Part shown: positions 24,309-35,940 of the stretch, one piece after another
Numbering within the stretch: the first letter of the stretch is position 1
Layout of the letters: every line of letters begins with the position of its first letter
Assembly: GCA_020631735.1 (NCBI GenBank)
Contig: CM036209.1
Span: forward strand, 2,467,478 to 2,531,477
Length of the DNA: 64,000 nucleotides
Origin: Saccharum officinarum
Lineage: Eukaryota; Streptophyta; Magnoliopsida; Poales; Poaceae
Direction: 5' to 3'
The notes under the pieces: model-generated
The model's database searches: none
What the model saw: only the letters and a program-made list of their open reading frames with translations
Told to the model about the DNA's origin: nothing
Program-made: the position numbers and the translations under genes

Positions 24309-24769
24309 CCCGTCCGGTTCGCTGCCGGTCGCCGGAGCAATTCTCCACTTTCTTTTCGTTTTTCCTTTTTTTTTTACCGGCTCTCTTTTCGTTTTTCTGG
24401 GAAGGGAGAAAACCAGCGGAGATTAAGACAACTAGGACGGGTGGCGGGCGCGGCATGTTCGCGCGGGCGTGTTTTCGTTGCGTTGGTTGCTCAGGAGAAA
24501 CTAAGTAGAAGGTAAACACGTAACCTGCTATTTTGACATAGTAAAAGTGAGTTGAGTACTGCAAAATGTTCATACAATTAATACAGGTGGAGATTGGGTC
24601 CAAGGCTCCAAAAAAAAAAAGAGAGGGTTAAAAGGGTGGATCGTGGAAATCACCGCACTTTTATTGAGCGATCCATTTTAAGCTTAACACAAATCACTAA
24701 CAATATTAGGTATATATACAATCCAAACATATGAACCCAAACAGTTGAGGCCAATGCTTATGCCCGCCG

Positions 24770-24872
24770 TCTTTTTCAGCTTGTTTTTTCAGTCAGAACA
24801 GTATTTTTCTCTCACAACAAATCAGCCAACGGTGTTTTTCAACCGACTTATCAGCACAGCCGAACGAAGCCT
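24770..24872. mobile_element. MITE-like fragment with GCCGAACGAAGCC end
   Basis: It contains TATTTTTCTCTCACAACA and ends CAGCCGAACGAAGCC, resembling the small element at 19925-20059. Ends not precisely defined. Confidence 0.4.
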
Positions 24873-25606
24873 ATGTATAAAGAAGATGGAGACATCTAAA
24901 TAATAACTTAACTTTGAGGATAGGAAACAATGAAAACAAAATGACGATACCCAAACTGAATGAGGAAGATGGTTCCTATAGCTATATTTTGAGCCCATGG
25001 CATAGCATTAATACTATACAAACGAGCTAGATGCATGTACCTGACATGTGTAAGCTAAATCATGTATAATAGCAATAATAGTGGACATTGAATTTTGGAG
25101 TTTGGATGTAACACCAAAATTATAGGGCATCTAAAATTGAAGGGATCAACAAACATATAACGATCAACATCTAAACTGACGGTTAACTAAACCACACTAT
25201 GATTTCAGCTTCAGTTGAATTGTACAGTCCGCTAAAAATATTTGCAGGACTGATGTGTATTGAAGCATTAGTCAACATGCAAAGGAATCTAAACTACATA
25301 TGCATCTACTGGTATTTGACCATGAGAACTAAGCATTTGAAGTAAGGGTAACCAATATAGTATTTCACTGCAGCTGCACGTGAGTGAAGGATATGCTGAA
25401 GATATGTATTACTACATCTTATGTGTAATTATGAAGGCACGCATTTGATGGTGCAAACAACTTTAATTTGTAATTAAAAAATGCAAGGTTTGTGTAATGG
25501 ATTCAAGTAAGCACATCGATTGATCAAATGTAAGAGACGGTGAGGAGTATGTACTATAAATAACCTTTTTTTATGTAATTTTGTAGACATGTATGCTGGT
25601 ATAAGT

Positions 25607-25770
25607 AGTTTTAACTTATAATTTGATAAGTCAGTAAGTGTGCAGATAGTTTTAATTTATAATTTGATTATTCAGTAAGTGTAAGAATAGTCTTAATTTA
25701 TAATTTGATAAATCAGTAAGTGTATAGATAGTTTAAATTTATAATCTGCTAAATCAGTAAGGCTGCAGTA
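25607..25770. repeat. Tandem repeat, four units of 41 bp
   Basis: The units start at 25607, 25648, 25689 and 25730. Each carries TTTATAATTTGAT-like sequence followed by TCAGTAAGTGT. They are diverged but of identical length. AT-rich and non-coding. Confidence 0.85.
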
Positions 25771-26210
25771 CAGTACATGGATCACTTTGTTAAGCACAAC
25801 TGATGGAGAACAATTGCAGTGGCTTCATAAATCACCATGCTTGCAGGGTAGGATAGGATTAACTTAAGTATATATATAGCTTATATATGTAAATGGCTCA
25901 GAAGACAAAGGTGATTGTAGTAAAGAAATCAAACAAAAACATAATCAAAGCACGTAACTAAATTGGCGAGCCAGCTGGTCAAAGTAAGCCGGAGTCAATA
26001 TGATGCTACTCTGCTCTCTGTAGCTAGTTTACTCAATGTAGAGGCAGACACTTAGCCAAGACAAATAAGGAGGTGGTCAGTATCACCCTATTGAAATGCA
26101 GTGTCGGTTAAAATAAGCCCGATGGCCACACAATATTCATATTTTTAACTGAACCAAAACCATTAACAAAGTAAAAGAACCAAGTAAAGAAGAGGACACA
26201 AACCTGGCCA

Positions 26211-26418
26211 TTAGTGGTAAATGCAGAACTTTAATTGTTCAGGGAATCGAAGCACATGGTTCATTCCATTTGCAATTGTTGAGGTGATGAAGCCACGAAG
26301 GGGTCCTATCTCGTAGCCGTGAATTGGAGGCGGAGGATATGGTCTTGCTCCTGGTCGCTCCCCAGCAGGTTGCGCAGGCGATCGAGCAGAGTTCCCGGGA
26401 ACTTTGGGGGCACTGAAC
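26211..26418 (-). other. Possible orphan exon of an unrecognised gene
   Basis: On the minus strand an acceptor-like TCTCTTTTGCAG precedes 26418, and a donor-like CAGGTTTGTG lies just beyond 26211. Frames are open for 35-68 codons and two look protein-like (VPPKFPGTLLDRL in one, PYPPPPIHGYEIGPL in another). I do not recognise either. It could be a captured gene fragment or the last exon of an eroded gene. Low confidence. Confidence 0.2.
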
Positions 26419-26845
26419 CTGCAAAAGAGACAAAATATGAATAAACGAAATGCCATATCATGTTAATAAGAGGATGCAAATCCAGGCAAATGTGAGGCCT
26501 CTTCCCTCGCGCTTCACCTAGCTGTCATGACATTGGCCACACCAGAGGCGGATGCCGCGGAGGCGAATCCGACCGGCCCTAGATCTTGCACGCTGGATCT
26601 AGGGAGAGCGAGCCTACGTTGCCACGTCACTCGGCCACCGTCGCGGCGTGTTCATGAACTCGAGCTGACCTCCTTCGCCGCCGGCGTGCCGTGGCCATGG
26701 GTTCTGTTGACCCGATGCGCGGGTGATAAGATAACAGCGTCCTCGGAGATAGCGGGGGACACACGCAGGACCCTGACGCGTCAACGCGGACCGGCCGGGA
26801 TGAGCGTGAGAGCAGGGAATCCATATATACGGCATAAGGACGTTA
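26419..26845. other. GC-rich intergenic stretch
   Basis: Positions about 26510-26820 are GC-rich with short ORFs on both strands but no recognisable domain. It could be an exon remnant of the same unknown gene as 26211-26418. Nothing firmer is visible. Confidence 0.3.
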
Positions 26846-27428
26846 GACCAGCCGCAGTGGGTCCTCTAAAACGATACTCTAAAACTTTAGAGTATGAATA
26901 TAGAGTAAAAACTGTTGCATTGGGTACTCTAAAACGATACTCTATCTTTTCTCTCACTCTATATTTAGAGTGGTACTATAGAATTGGGTACTCTATACTC
27001 ATGTGACCTCTATATTCATCCTCTATATGTCCTAGTCAGCAAGATTCTCTCCTCTATACTCAATTTTCCCGCACCCATCCATCATCTATATCATCCTCTA
27101 TCCACTATATCCACTGTGGGACCCACTTGTCACTTTATCTAAATATATCCATGTGTGATCTAGTTTTGAAGGATTTATTGAGACGAATTTAATGGTGCAA
27201 TCGAAATTTAATTTGGATTTTTGGTTTGTGAGTTATAGCATTTTTTCTCTTTGTTTAGCTAGTGGGATCCGCCACTATAGAGTATAGAGCAAGCACTGTA
27301 CTACTCTAAATATAGAGTGAGAGAAAAAATAGAGTATCGTTTTAGAGTATCCAGTGCAGCAGTTTTTACTCTATATTCATTCTCTAAAGCTTTAGAGTAT
27401 CGTTTTAGAGTACCCGCTGCGGGTAGTC
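26846..27428. mobile_element. Foldback element with long terminal inverted repeats
   Basis: The left arm (about 26846-26975) begins GACCAGCCGCAGTGGG. The right arm (about 27295-27428) is its inverse, ending CCCGCTGCGGGTAGTC. Each arm repeats ACTCTAAAACGATACTCTA-type phrases, so the whole can fold into a long hairpin. No ORF and no clear target duplication. Confidence 0.75.
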
Positions 27429-28025
27429 TCAGTATTATTCCTCTGCATTGTGATGAGTTAGCTAATGAATGGGCCACGGCCCAGGTAATAATCTCCAAAA
27501 GGCTACCCGAGCAAACGAAACAAGCTGATCCGGATTACACGGCCCACTAAGTTCGAGGCCCAGCCCTCCATATTATATCCTCGTAATATCTGGATTATTA
27601 GCTGGGCCCGGTGACAGAATGACAGTTTCAGTCGTTTTTTTAAGGCAAGAAGTTTCAGCCGTTGTTGGGGTGCTAGTGTGCTACCCAATTCTGGAGGCAC
27701 ACAGAACGCCTGGAGGCCGGATGTCTGGACGGACAACGCGCGTTTAGACGCCCGCATACGCTGGTGCTTTGCCCCTGCCCGTGCGCTCGTCCGCAACCAT
27801 TTCGCTCCCACACACATGCACGTGGGCCCAGCTTTCATCGGACGCTCCCCCCGCCCCTCGCACACCTGACACGCTTGCACCCCACCCCCCATCCCCATCT
27901 ATTCGCCTCGCCCCCACAACCACACCTCCGCCCCGTCGTGCCCCACGAAGCGGGCCCTCAGAGCGTCGCGCGCCACGTCCACCGGCTCACTGCGCCCCAT
28001 TTCCCGGCGCCCCTAGACTCTCTGG

Positions 28026-28450
28026 ACAACATGAAACACATGCAACATGAAACACTTGAGTGCAACATACGTCTCAAACAGATGAAACATCTGAGACGTA
28101 CAATTGCAACATATGTGTAAAACATATGCAACATCCAGATAGAACACTTGCAATTGCAACATAAAAACACTTGCTGCAATAGAAGACTGAAACAGATAAA
28201 ACATTTTGGAACATACTATTGCAAAAATGTGTGGAGCATATGCAACATCCAGATCAAACATATATAATAATACGTCTGGGAACAGATGAAACATTTCGAA
28301 CAAAACGCTTGCAACATTCCTCTGAAACATTTGCAACATATGCAAACATGTGCTACATCCCCCGACCTACTTTTGCAATATCCATATGATTTAATTGCAA
28401 CATACCTCTGAAACGTCTGAAACAACTAAAACATACAATTGCAACATAGG
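28026..28450 (+). repeat. Degenerate CAACAT-type subterminal repeat array 1
   Basis: Interspersed short motifs such as TTGCAACATA, GCAACATCCAGAT, AGATGAAACAT and AACACTTGCAA repeat many times in one orientation. It is followed by a GAGAGAGAG run and a G-rich minisatellite. Similar arrays are at 31868-32320 and 45836-46245. It resembles subterminal repeats of a non-autonomous DNA transposon; class unresolved. Confidence 0.75.
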
Positions 28451-28497
28451 GAGAGAGAGAGCGCCTAGCGCAGGGAGCGTCATGGCCGCCGGATTTG

Positions 28498-28690
28498 CGG
28501 ACATTAGGGGCTTCCGGTGGGGGAGGGGTGCCATCAGGGTAGGGAAGGAGGACGCCGGGGTAGGGGAAGGAGCCGTCGAGGTAGGGGAAGAGGATGTCGG
28601 GGTGGATGAAGGAGCCACCGGGGTGGGGGAGGAGGATGCCATGGTGGGGAAGGAGGACGTCGGGATGGGTGAGGGCGCTGCCGCCGGCCA
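28498..28690 (+). repeat. G-rich minisatellite
   Basis: Imperfect units of about 24-27 bases of the type GGGGTGGGGGAGGAGGATGCC on the plus strand. It is related to the longer set at 46300-46530. The strand asymmetry and G-runs could allow G-quadruplex formation (inference). Confidence 0.7.
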
Positions 28691-29398
28691 GGGAAGGAGC
28701 CGGTGACACGTGCGACAGGAGGGGCGAGAGGCGCGCGAGCCATGGGGCGCCAGCGAGCGGATGGGGAGCAATGGCGTGGGATGGGGTGCGCGGCGCGACG
28801 GAGCCTGGCGTCGCGAGAGGCACGCGTTGTGGGAGGGAGCAAGGCGGCGTGGGAATGAGTGGACGGTGTGACGAGCGGATAAGGCCGTAGAGAGATGAGT
28901 GGAGGAGGACGCATGGGCGCCATAGCCAATCATTATCTGCCACGTTCAGAAAACACCGGTAACAGTGACAATGGCGATGGTGATGCCACCCCTCCGACCC
29001 GTCCCCTACCCTCGGCATCGACGGTGACACCAGCCCTCCCTGTCGAAGCCCAGATCCGCACTCCTTAGAGCCTGATCTATTTCCCTACAAAAAGGATGAG
29101 CTCAATATGGCCCCTTCACCCGACTCTCCCCAACAACCTGGCTGTCCCCAGCCCAGCCTGCCGGTCTCCTCTCCGGTGCCAGCAGACTCTACCTAGTGCT
29201 CTAGCGCATGCGGCTTCGGTCAGGACTTTCTCTCTCCCCCGACACTGACCGGTTCGTCCCTAGTCGCCTCTCCCGCCGGCAGACCCAAGCTCATGCGTTG
29301 GGAGGACGGCTCTTTCTCCAGCGACTCCGACCTCGAGCGCTCTGCATCCCCGTTCCTCAGGAAATGGTTGGGCATCAAAGGAGTGTTACTGCCGATCA

Positions 29399-29555
29399 GG
29401 GGCGGATCTAGGATGGGGACAAAGCAGGGGCTAAACGATAAAGATTTAGGGCTAGAGCTAGAGATCAATGGTGATTTGAGGCTAATTAACAGTAATTTAA
29501 GGTAGAAAATCATGCTCATGTGGGAGGCTGCCCCCTGTGGATCCGCCCCTGCTGT
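29399..29555. mobile_element. Small MITE with AGGGGCGGATC ends
   Basis: It begins AGGGGCGGATCTAGGATGGG and ends GGATCCGCCCCT, inverted ends of 11-12 bases. A shorter version lies at 47195-47302 in spacer X copy 3, lacking about 40 internal bases. Probably hAT-like, but the target duplication is not clear. Confidence 0.6.
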
Positions 29556-30110
29556 TGATCGTCAGGATGTTAAGAAGATGGGTGTCCATGCTGCAACAGG
29601 AGATGGAAACGGAGAATAGAGGAGCTTGTCGTTCAACTGAAAGTAAACGCATCATGGCCTCCGCAGATAACACATGGCACAGCCTAGGGAATTCATCGTC
29701 AGGGTTGTGACTTTGGTTCGGCATGATCAAAGTGATGAACTTAGACAATAATGTTTTGAATTTGTCTGATACGTTGCCTTAAGACCCTTTCTGTAAGGCG
29801 GGCGCGCCTAATAAATGCGGAGCTGAAACCTGTTTCGCCTTTTGAAATACAAAAGCATGGGAAACCTCCTTTTCTAAAAAAAAATAGATGATGGAATTTG
29901 TCAAACTTATGTATGCGCGCCATGAACAAAGACGCGGTTGGCTCTAAAACGCTGTTAGTTGGCTGGTTGAAGTCTTCAAGTGTACTACAACAGCAACGGT
30001 GTAGAAAAATAGTGTCAAATAAAATCGATCGTGCATACAGCTAGCTTGCTAGTTAGCTGCACTGTTTGTCAAACTGCCTATTGTTGACCAAATGAGATTG
30101 TTTTTGCTTT

Positions 30111-30355
30111 GAGCACCGTTTAGATGCCAAAAATTTTGCCAAAATTTTCAGATTCCCCGTCACATCGAATCTTTGAACACATGCATGAAGCATTAAATAT
30201 AGATAAAAAATAAAACTAATTACACAGTTTAGACGAAATGGACGAGACAAATCTTTTAAGCCTAATTAGACCATGATTGGACAATATTTACCAAATAACA
30301 ACGAAACTGCTACAGTAGCGTTTCACCAAAAAAAATTTTGCCAACTAAACAGCCC
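30111..30355. mobile_element. Tourist-like MITE in spacer X copy 1
   Basis: The left end is GAGCACCGTTTAG and the right end CTAAACAGCCCC. It contains GACAAATCTTTTAAGCCTAA, the reverse of the family core seen elsewhere in the window. The corresponding sites in the other two X copies (near 39983 and 47842) are empty, so insertion followed duplication. Confidence 0.75.
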
Positions 30356-30556
30356 CTTGGTTGAAAGGCCGGCAAGCGTCCAAAGATGAACGTGTCAAAA
30401 TCATGCATACAGCTGCTTGCCATGCACGCACGACGAATAATAAAGTAACGGCGACGACGACCTACTCGCTCTTCCAATCATATCCATGCTGCAGCATGCA
30501 GCTGAGGTATGCATGCACAAGTCTTCAGCCTCCTTTTCCCAAACAAACACATGCAT

Positions 30557-31032
30557 CTAGAGATGGTAGCGGGTCGGGTTCGGATCAGATACCCGCGGGT
30601 TTTAGGTCCTGCGGATTCGGGTTTGGGGATGGTTTCGCACCCACGGTTTTCGGTTTCGGTTTCGGGTTTGGTATCGGGTTCGGTTTCAGGTTTGGTTTTT
30701 CACCCGTGGATATCCAATGGATATCCAAAATAAATCATTTGAAATTAAAACTCATGTTTTATAATATGCTAATAATAACTTGTTTACTTAGATTATTAAA
30801 TCTATTTAAAATTGACTCATGAAAATATTTATTGTTTATTGCCTCTTATTTATACATGTGAATATGTGTATATTTATCCGTGGGTTTCGGGTATCCATTC
30901 GGGTTTCGGGTATCCGCGGGTTTGGTTTTGGTGATGGATTTCCACCCGAATCGGTTTTCGGTTCGGGTTCGGGTTTCGGTTTTGGGTGCACGGAGACTCC
31001 ACCCGATCCGAACCCGACCCGTTGCCATCCTT
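30557..31032. mobile_element. Non-autonomous hAT element with GGGTTCGG repeats
   Basis: 476 bp flanked by the 8-base duplication ACATGCAT (30549-30556 and 31033-31040). The ends are imperfect inverted repeats around GATGG(T/C)A(G/A)CGGGTCGGGTTC. Subterminal GGGTTTCGG repeats are prominent. The paralogous site near 40190 is empty. Confidence 0.9.
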
Positions 31033-31359
31033 ACATGCATCTTGTCACGGGTTTTCTTCCTCTCCTATCCGAGCCAAACTATATTTGTATATCTAACTGA
31101 TAACTGAGGGTCTGTTTGCAACGCAGAAATTTCACAATATTTATATAGGAAATTTTATAGTAATTAATTCTAATTTCACAGAAAAAACATAGGAACAGAA
31201 AAAAAATCATGTGTCCCAAACAGACTCTGAATATTCTGCTTATACTATACCTTTATCTAAGAAGGAATATAATTCTACATTTCGTTAAACTCAAACTAAC
31301 TTAACTTTGGTCGAGTTTAGAAAAATACTAGTATCACCATTTAAGACTCTAAATATGTA

Positions 31360-31509
31360 CTCTCTCCATTCCAAATTAGAAGACATTTAAGCTTCTTTAG
31401 ATACATTGTTTTAACTATGTATTTAGACATACATAGTGTACATATAAGTAGTAGCAAAATCTATGTATCTAGAAAAGCTAAAATAATTTATAATTTGGAA
31501 TTGAGAGAT
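31360..31509. mobile_element. Stowaway-like MITE
   Basis: The CTCTCTCCATTCCAAATTAG end and the inverted ATAATTTGGAATTGAGAG end lie next to TA. The same insertion is present in X copy 2 at 40401-40548. Confidence 0.75.
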
Positions 31510-31867
31510 TATTATATTATGAAAATATATTCTATGATAATTTAATGATATTTATTGAGTATGATAAGCATTAATTGATACATTTTTTATTTCATTTTAG
31601 TCAAAACTTAAGGTTGTTTGACTGAACATTATTCTAGAATTGTGTTCTTTTTAGATGGAGAGATCTAATATCTTTGCATATTCTGACTAACTATTCTTTT
31701 AACTATATATGACCTAGACATCGACATCAAGACGTCTCGCCTGCTGCACCCAACGGCAAGCATGTGGGGCCACCCATGCCAGTGGGGACCACCTTCACCT
31801 TTCCACGCCTGACACTAAGGCGAGACAGCAGAAAGGCGAGGAGGGAGATTCAACACTCGATCTAGTT

Positions 31868-32320
31868 TTAAAACATTCAGATGCAACAATTGCAACATAC
31901 GTCTGAAAACAAATGAAACATTTTAAACATGCGTCTAAAACACTTGCAAAAATACCTGAAGAACACTTGAAACCATTATAAACATACGCAACATCCAGAT
32001 AAAACACTTGAATCATATGTGTGAAAATATATGCAACATCCAGAAAAACTCACTTACAACTTGCAAGATGAAAACACCTCTTGCAACATAAGACTAAAAC
32101 AGATGAAATATTTTGGAACATATTGTTGCAACATCCAGATTAAAACGCTTGCAACATACGTCTAGAAACAGATGAAATATTTTGAACAAACGCTTGCAAC
32201 GTGCCTCCGAAACACTTGCAACATCCTCCGATCAACTTTTGCAACATCCATACGAAACAATTGCAACATATTTTTGAAACGTCTGAAACAACTGAAACAT
32301 ACATTTACAACATAGGGGCG
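31868..32320 (+). repeat. Degenerate CAACAT-type repeat array 2
   Basis: Same motif set and orientation as 28026-28450, followed by GAGAGAGAGAGGCCTAG and a GC-rich stretch to about 32700. The surrounding 31730-32880 block is absent from X copy 2, so it behaves as an inserted element. GACGTCT occurs near both edges. Confidence 0.7.
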
Positions 32321-33746
32321 AGAGAGAGAGGCCTAGACTGGTCAATTCCGGCCGACGGGGTGGGAGCCGGCGGCGAGCACCACCTAGCACCAGCACCAGC
32401 GGCACGTGTGAGCACCACCGCCACCAATGCCACCAGCAACGGGCTTAGCTTGGTGGCGATGGTGGGGGATGGAGAGCGGGGAACGCCATGGCCGCTGGGG
32501 TGGGGGAGCTCAGTCGCCGGGGTGAGAGAGGGCGCCACACTGGGGTGGGGGAGAGCCGCGCACTCCCCTGCAACACCGCCGCACCACATTCATGGATCTC
32601 GCTAGAGGCAAGTGGCTCTCGCTCGTGCTCCATGGATCTCATCGAGGTGGAGGAGAGGGCCATCGGATCTGCGCGTGTTGGGGACTCCTAGTGGGGGAGG
32701 ACACGGGGCGTCGGTGCGCTAGCTGTGACAGGGGATGAGGAGCGCGAAAGGGGTAAAGATGTGGAGGAGGAAGCAAAGGGATAAGTTTTTTTTTGTAATA
32801 TATATGCGGGCGGGAGCGAGCAGCAGAGGTGAAAAGCCGTTCGACGTTTGTGCGATCCATCGGACGTCTGACGCATAGCATTTCCGATAATTAATTGGCT
32901 CCTACTCCTACATAGCAGCTGCATGCAGGTTCTTATCCGCGTTATTTCTGCGCACATACGTCATATAATTTGATTTGATTGGTGGAGCTAACAAGCTTAC
33001 CTTACTCAGCTTTGTTTATCATCTTTTATATTTGGTGAGTTATGCAATCCATGTCAGCTCAGCAATGTACAATCAATCAGCACTGTCAATGTCAATATAT
33101 TTATTTTCTGATGCACCATCTGATCTCTACTTTATTTCAAATTATTTTCTTTTGGACCAAAGAAGAAAATGAATATCGATCATAGATTGTAGTAAAAATT
33201 GTTAGTCTACCTTCTTTCTCGATTGAAAACAATGGCAAAAAAAAAAATCAAAGGATGGATGCAACTCTGTTCTCAAGATAAATATTGGGAGAGCAATATT
33301 TTTATCATGATTTTTCTTTGTACTGACACGTATATGCCCTTATTTTGGTACCCATATTTTCTTTTACACATACACATACACATGAATGTGAACATTTCTC
33401 CAAACGCCCATGAACTTTATTTTTATTTATATTGTCCCTAGTGATCTGATCTGCAGTAGCACAGATGACTAAACAGGTCACCTGCAGGCCTGTTACAGTG
33501 ATACGTGTTGCACGTGATGGGTACTTATGAACTAAACGATCAGCACCAAATCTGTGCTGGCCAGCGACATTTTTCCTGTGATTATTATTAATAGCGCTAC
33601 GAGGAAATGAAAAACACATATAGATATATAGCTTCTATATATCATCATTTCCTCTGTTTATTTCATTTGTTTGGTCCTGTCCAACACAGGATGAGAAGTC
33701 AGTCTGCGCCTGTCCTCCTGAACAAATCTTCCCCTGGTAGGACACT

Positions 33747-34110
33747 CTACGACAGCGTGGAAGTATCCTCGACCGCGTTCCAGCTATAGAGGGCGTCGGC
33801 GTCAGCCGGATTGAAGACAGCTCTCATCTTGTCGTAGTCCCAGTGTCTGCCATCCACATCTAGTAACTCGGACACACACCCAGTGCATCCGACATCTAAC
33901 ATCTTCCACGCGGTGTACCTAGTCGTTTTACAAGTGAATTCTTCTCTGATGGGGATCCAAGGAACACGCCAGATCCTCACGCTGGAGCCGTTCCCAACTC
34001 TCCAAATCAAACCCTTTTTCAGGAGTAGGCCGCGTAAGACAGCCTGCCTGCCCTTCGAACATGATTGGTCGACCGTCACACCAATTTTTATATATCTCCT
34101 GATGTACCTG
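33747..34110 (-). pseudogene. LINE (non-LTR) reverse transcriptase C-terminal fragment
   Basis: The minus-strand frame contains VLRGLLLKKGLIWRVGNGSSVRIW and VPWIPI, the segment linking reverse transcriptase to the zinc-binding end in plant L1-type LINEs and related captured ORFs. It is a fragment with neither start nor catalytic core. Confidence 0.65.
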
Positions 34111-35822
34111 CACTGTAAAACCTGCTGAATTAAAATAACAAGGATATATATGCTTATTTAATTAATATGCATCTCCATTTGCTTGAGTTTATTAACGAAG
34201 CTTGATTTGACCCATGCATCATGCCATCACAGTTAAAAGTAGGTAGACACACCGTTTGGAGCCTTCCTCCATCCTTCGAATTTGTCTTGTATTAAAAGGG
34301 GAAGACATGGACACTGCAAGCCTAGAACAATATCCAAATGAAAAAGTAAACAGATACCAGTTCTACACATTACTACTCTTTCAAGTGAGACCGTACCAGA
34401 GAGTTGTTCTTGGCTTGAGTGTGAATAGGTAACCGTACCTAATTACTTTATATATGCTTTGACCAAACAATGACATGAAGTAGCAGATAATAATTCTGGT
34501 GCAGCTGGCATGCATTGTAGAAACTTCACAGGTTTGGACTGCATGCTCTGAGCTTTACTTGGAGGTGTGGATGTTTATGCTTGTCCTATTCGCAACAGCT
34601 CAACTTTGAAGCAAAGCATTCTTAGAATGGAGAGTGTTGACTCCCATGTATATGTTGCGACGATTGACGACTTTAGAGCTAGGAAACCGAGCATGGGAGG
34701 TGTATATAGCATATTTTATCCTATATATAAGTGGTAAACAGTTAAGACATATATACTGTATCATTTTTGTAAAGTTGAAAGGAGACTTTATATTTGAATA
34801 GGTCAGTAGTGCCCTACAAAATTGACCATGGCCCATGCATATGTCTGTATCATCCATTCATGCATGTATATACGAATATGTGATGCATCATGCATGCATG
34901 TGGATGAGCATTCATTTCCAGCTGCTGACTTTTCAGGATAAACCGAACTAATGAGAACCTCCAGTTTATACCAAAACTAAATTACCAGCTAGCTGCTTAG
35001 GGTTCCTTGTAGTGGGTAGTGTACCCTTCTGATATACGCTCAAGTTATTACCAACTTACAAAGCGTTTGGTTCGGTGGAATGTCGCAACCCAAGTTTGCA
35101 TGCACTGATTTTTGAAAAGGTAGCAAAGCAAGCAGAAGTGGCAGCTTCGCTTAACGAACGGGTTCCTAATCAATAAGGCCAGGATCGGACAGGCTGAGTA
35201 GCTTTTACTTAACCGACCGTGTCGGCTTGCAGTTTGCTTGGGCACTACAAGTCCTAGTGTTCACACTGAAGACCTGAACTACAGACTAGACTTGTGATAT
35301 GATGATGCTTTTTCACAAAGTTCGGAGGCGGCCGGCCAGCAACAACTATAGCGTCAACACGAAACTACCTAGCTCAGCTGCCTCATTTTCCTAGCTTTGC
35401 ACAAGTTGCGCGTCAAGTATTTCTACAACATCAGGTATGATGTACTCTCTTCGTCCCATAAAAATGAGTCTAGACAAATATTTGTTTGTATGCATAGCAA
35501 AAACAACACATTTTTTTAGAACGGAGAATATACCACTAAACCAGTAGAACTCTAGCTAGGGCTGCAGGTTGTATCTGTATCTGGTGTGAAAACGCGTGAT
35601 CCCTGTGTGGCCAACACAACACGGAGATAGTATGCCTTTGATCGTCGACGGCGGCTTGCTTTTCAACTCAAAGTCCAACACAACGGAGGAGTAGGTGAGG
35701 AGATGACACATACACATATATATAAATCCATTATGACGTGATGTCGTGATCTAATCATGCATATTTGATGCATACATACGATACTCTAGTCGTCTATACA
35801 AGCCAAGTCCAGGCGTTTCTGC
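34111..35822. other. Upstream region of peroxidase copy 2
   Basis: No gene seen. AT-rich with a MITE-like piece near 35443-35530 (TACTCTCTTCGTCCCATAAA ... ACGGAGAATA). Short stretches near 34580-34650 and 35640-35710 resemble 57115-57200 and 58465-58530. Confidence 0.5.
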
Positions 35823-35829
35823 TATAAAT
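35823..35829 (+). promoter_or_regulatory. TATA box of peroxidase copy 2
   Basis: TATAAAT lies 112-118 bases before the ATG at 35941, implying a 5' leader of roughly 85-90 bases. Confidence 0.65.
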
Positions 35830-35940
35830 ATCTAGCTCCAGGGACTCTTCTCTGCATCTCTTGCTGCGAGAGTGAGTAAGCTAGCAGTACACGTAGCAGC
35901 TCATCATCATCACCGTCCAGCCGGTACGTACACCGTCACC

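Larger units (their letters stand above)
24309..26210. other. BLOS1 upstream region and transposon-rich spacer
   Basis: Positions 24309-24430 are the BLOS1 5' region and match 45173-45298. Beyond that the DNA is AT-rich with a MITE-like piece at about 24770-24872 and a 41-base tandem repeat at 25607-25770. No gene seen. Confidence 0.55.
27436..33170. repeat. Spacer X, copy 1 of a segmental duplication
   Basis: Shares long stretches with 39580-42960 and 45299-48470, for example TTCCTCTGCATTG at 27437 and 45299, and the 29705-29960 block found in all three. It holds several later insertions: a Tourist-like MITE (30111-30355), a hAT element (30557-31032), a Stowaway MITE (31360-31509) and a CAACAT-repeat element (about 31730-32880). 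No functional gene is evident. A short frame near 29290-29410 with WEDGSFSSDSDLERS recurs at 47098-47175 and may be a captured gene scrap. Confidence 0.7.

Noticed and set aside
28026..28450. CRISPR-like array
   Set aside because: The motifs are irregular in spacing and diverged, and the genome is a plant nuclear one; they are transposon subterminal repeats.
28353..29030. Pro/Ser-rich 225-codon ORF on the minus strand
   Set aside because: It is the reverse of the G-rich minisatellite and flanking repeats, with the same unit periodicity; not a gene.
30361..31100. Gly/Phe-rich ORFs resembling a structural protein
   Set aside because: They are frames of the GGGTTTCGG subterminal repeats of the hAT element at 30557-31032.
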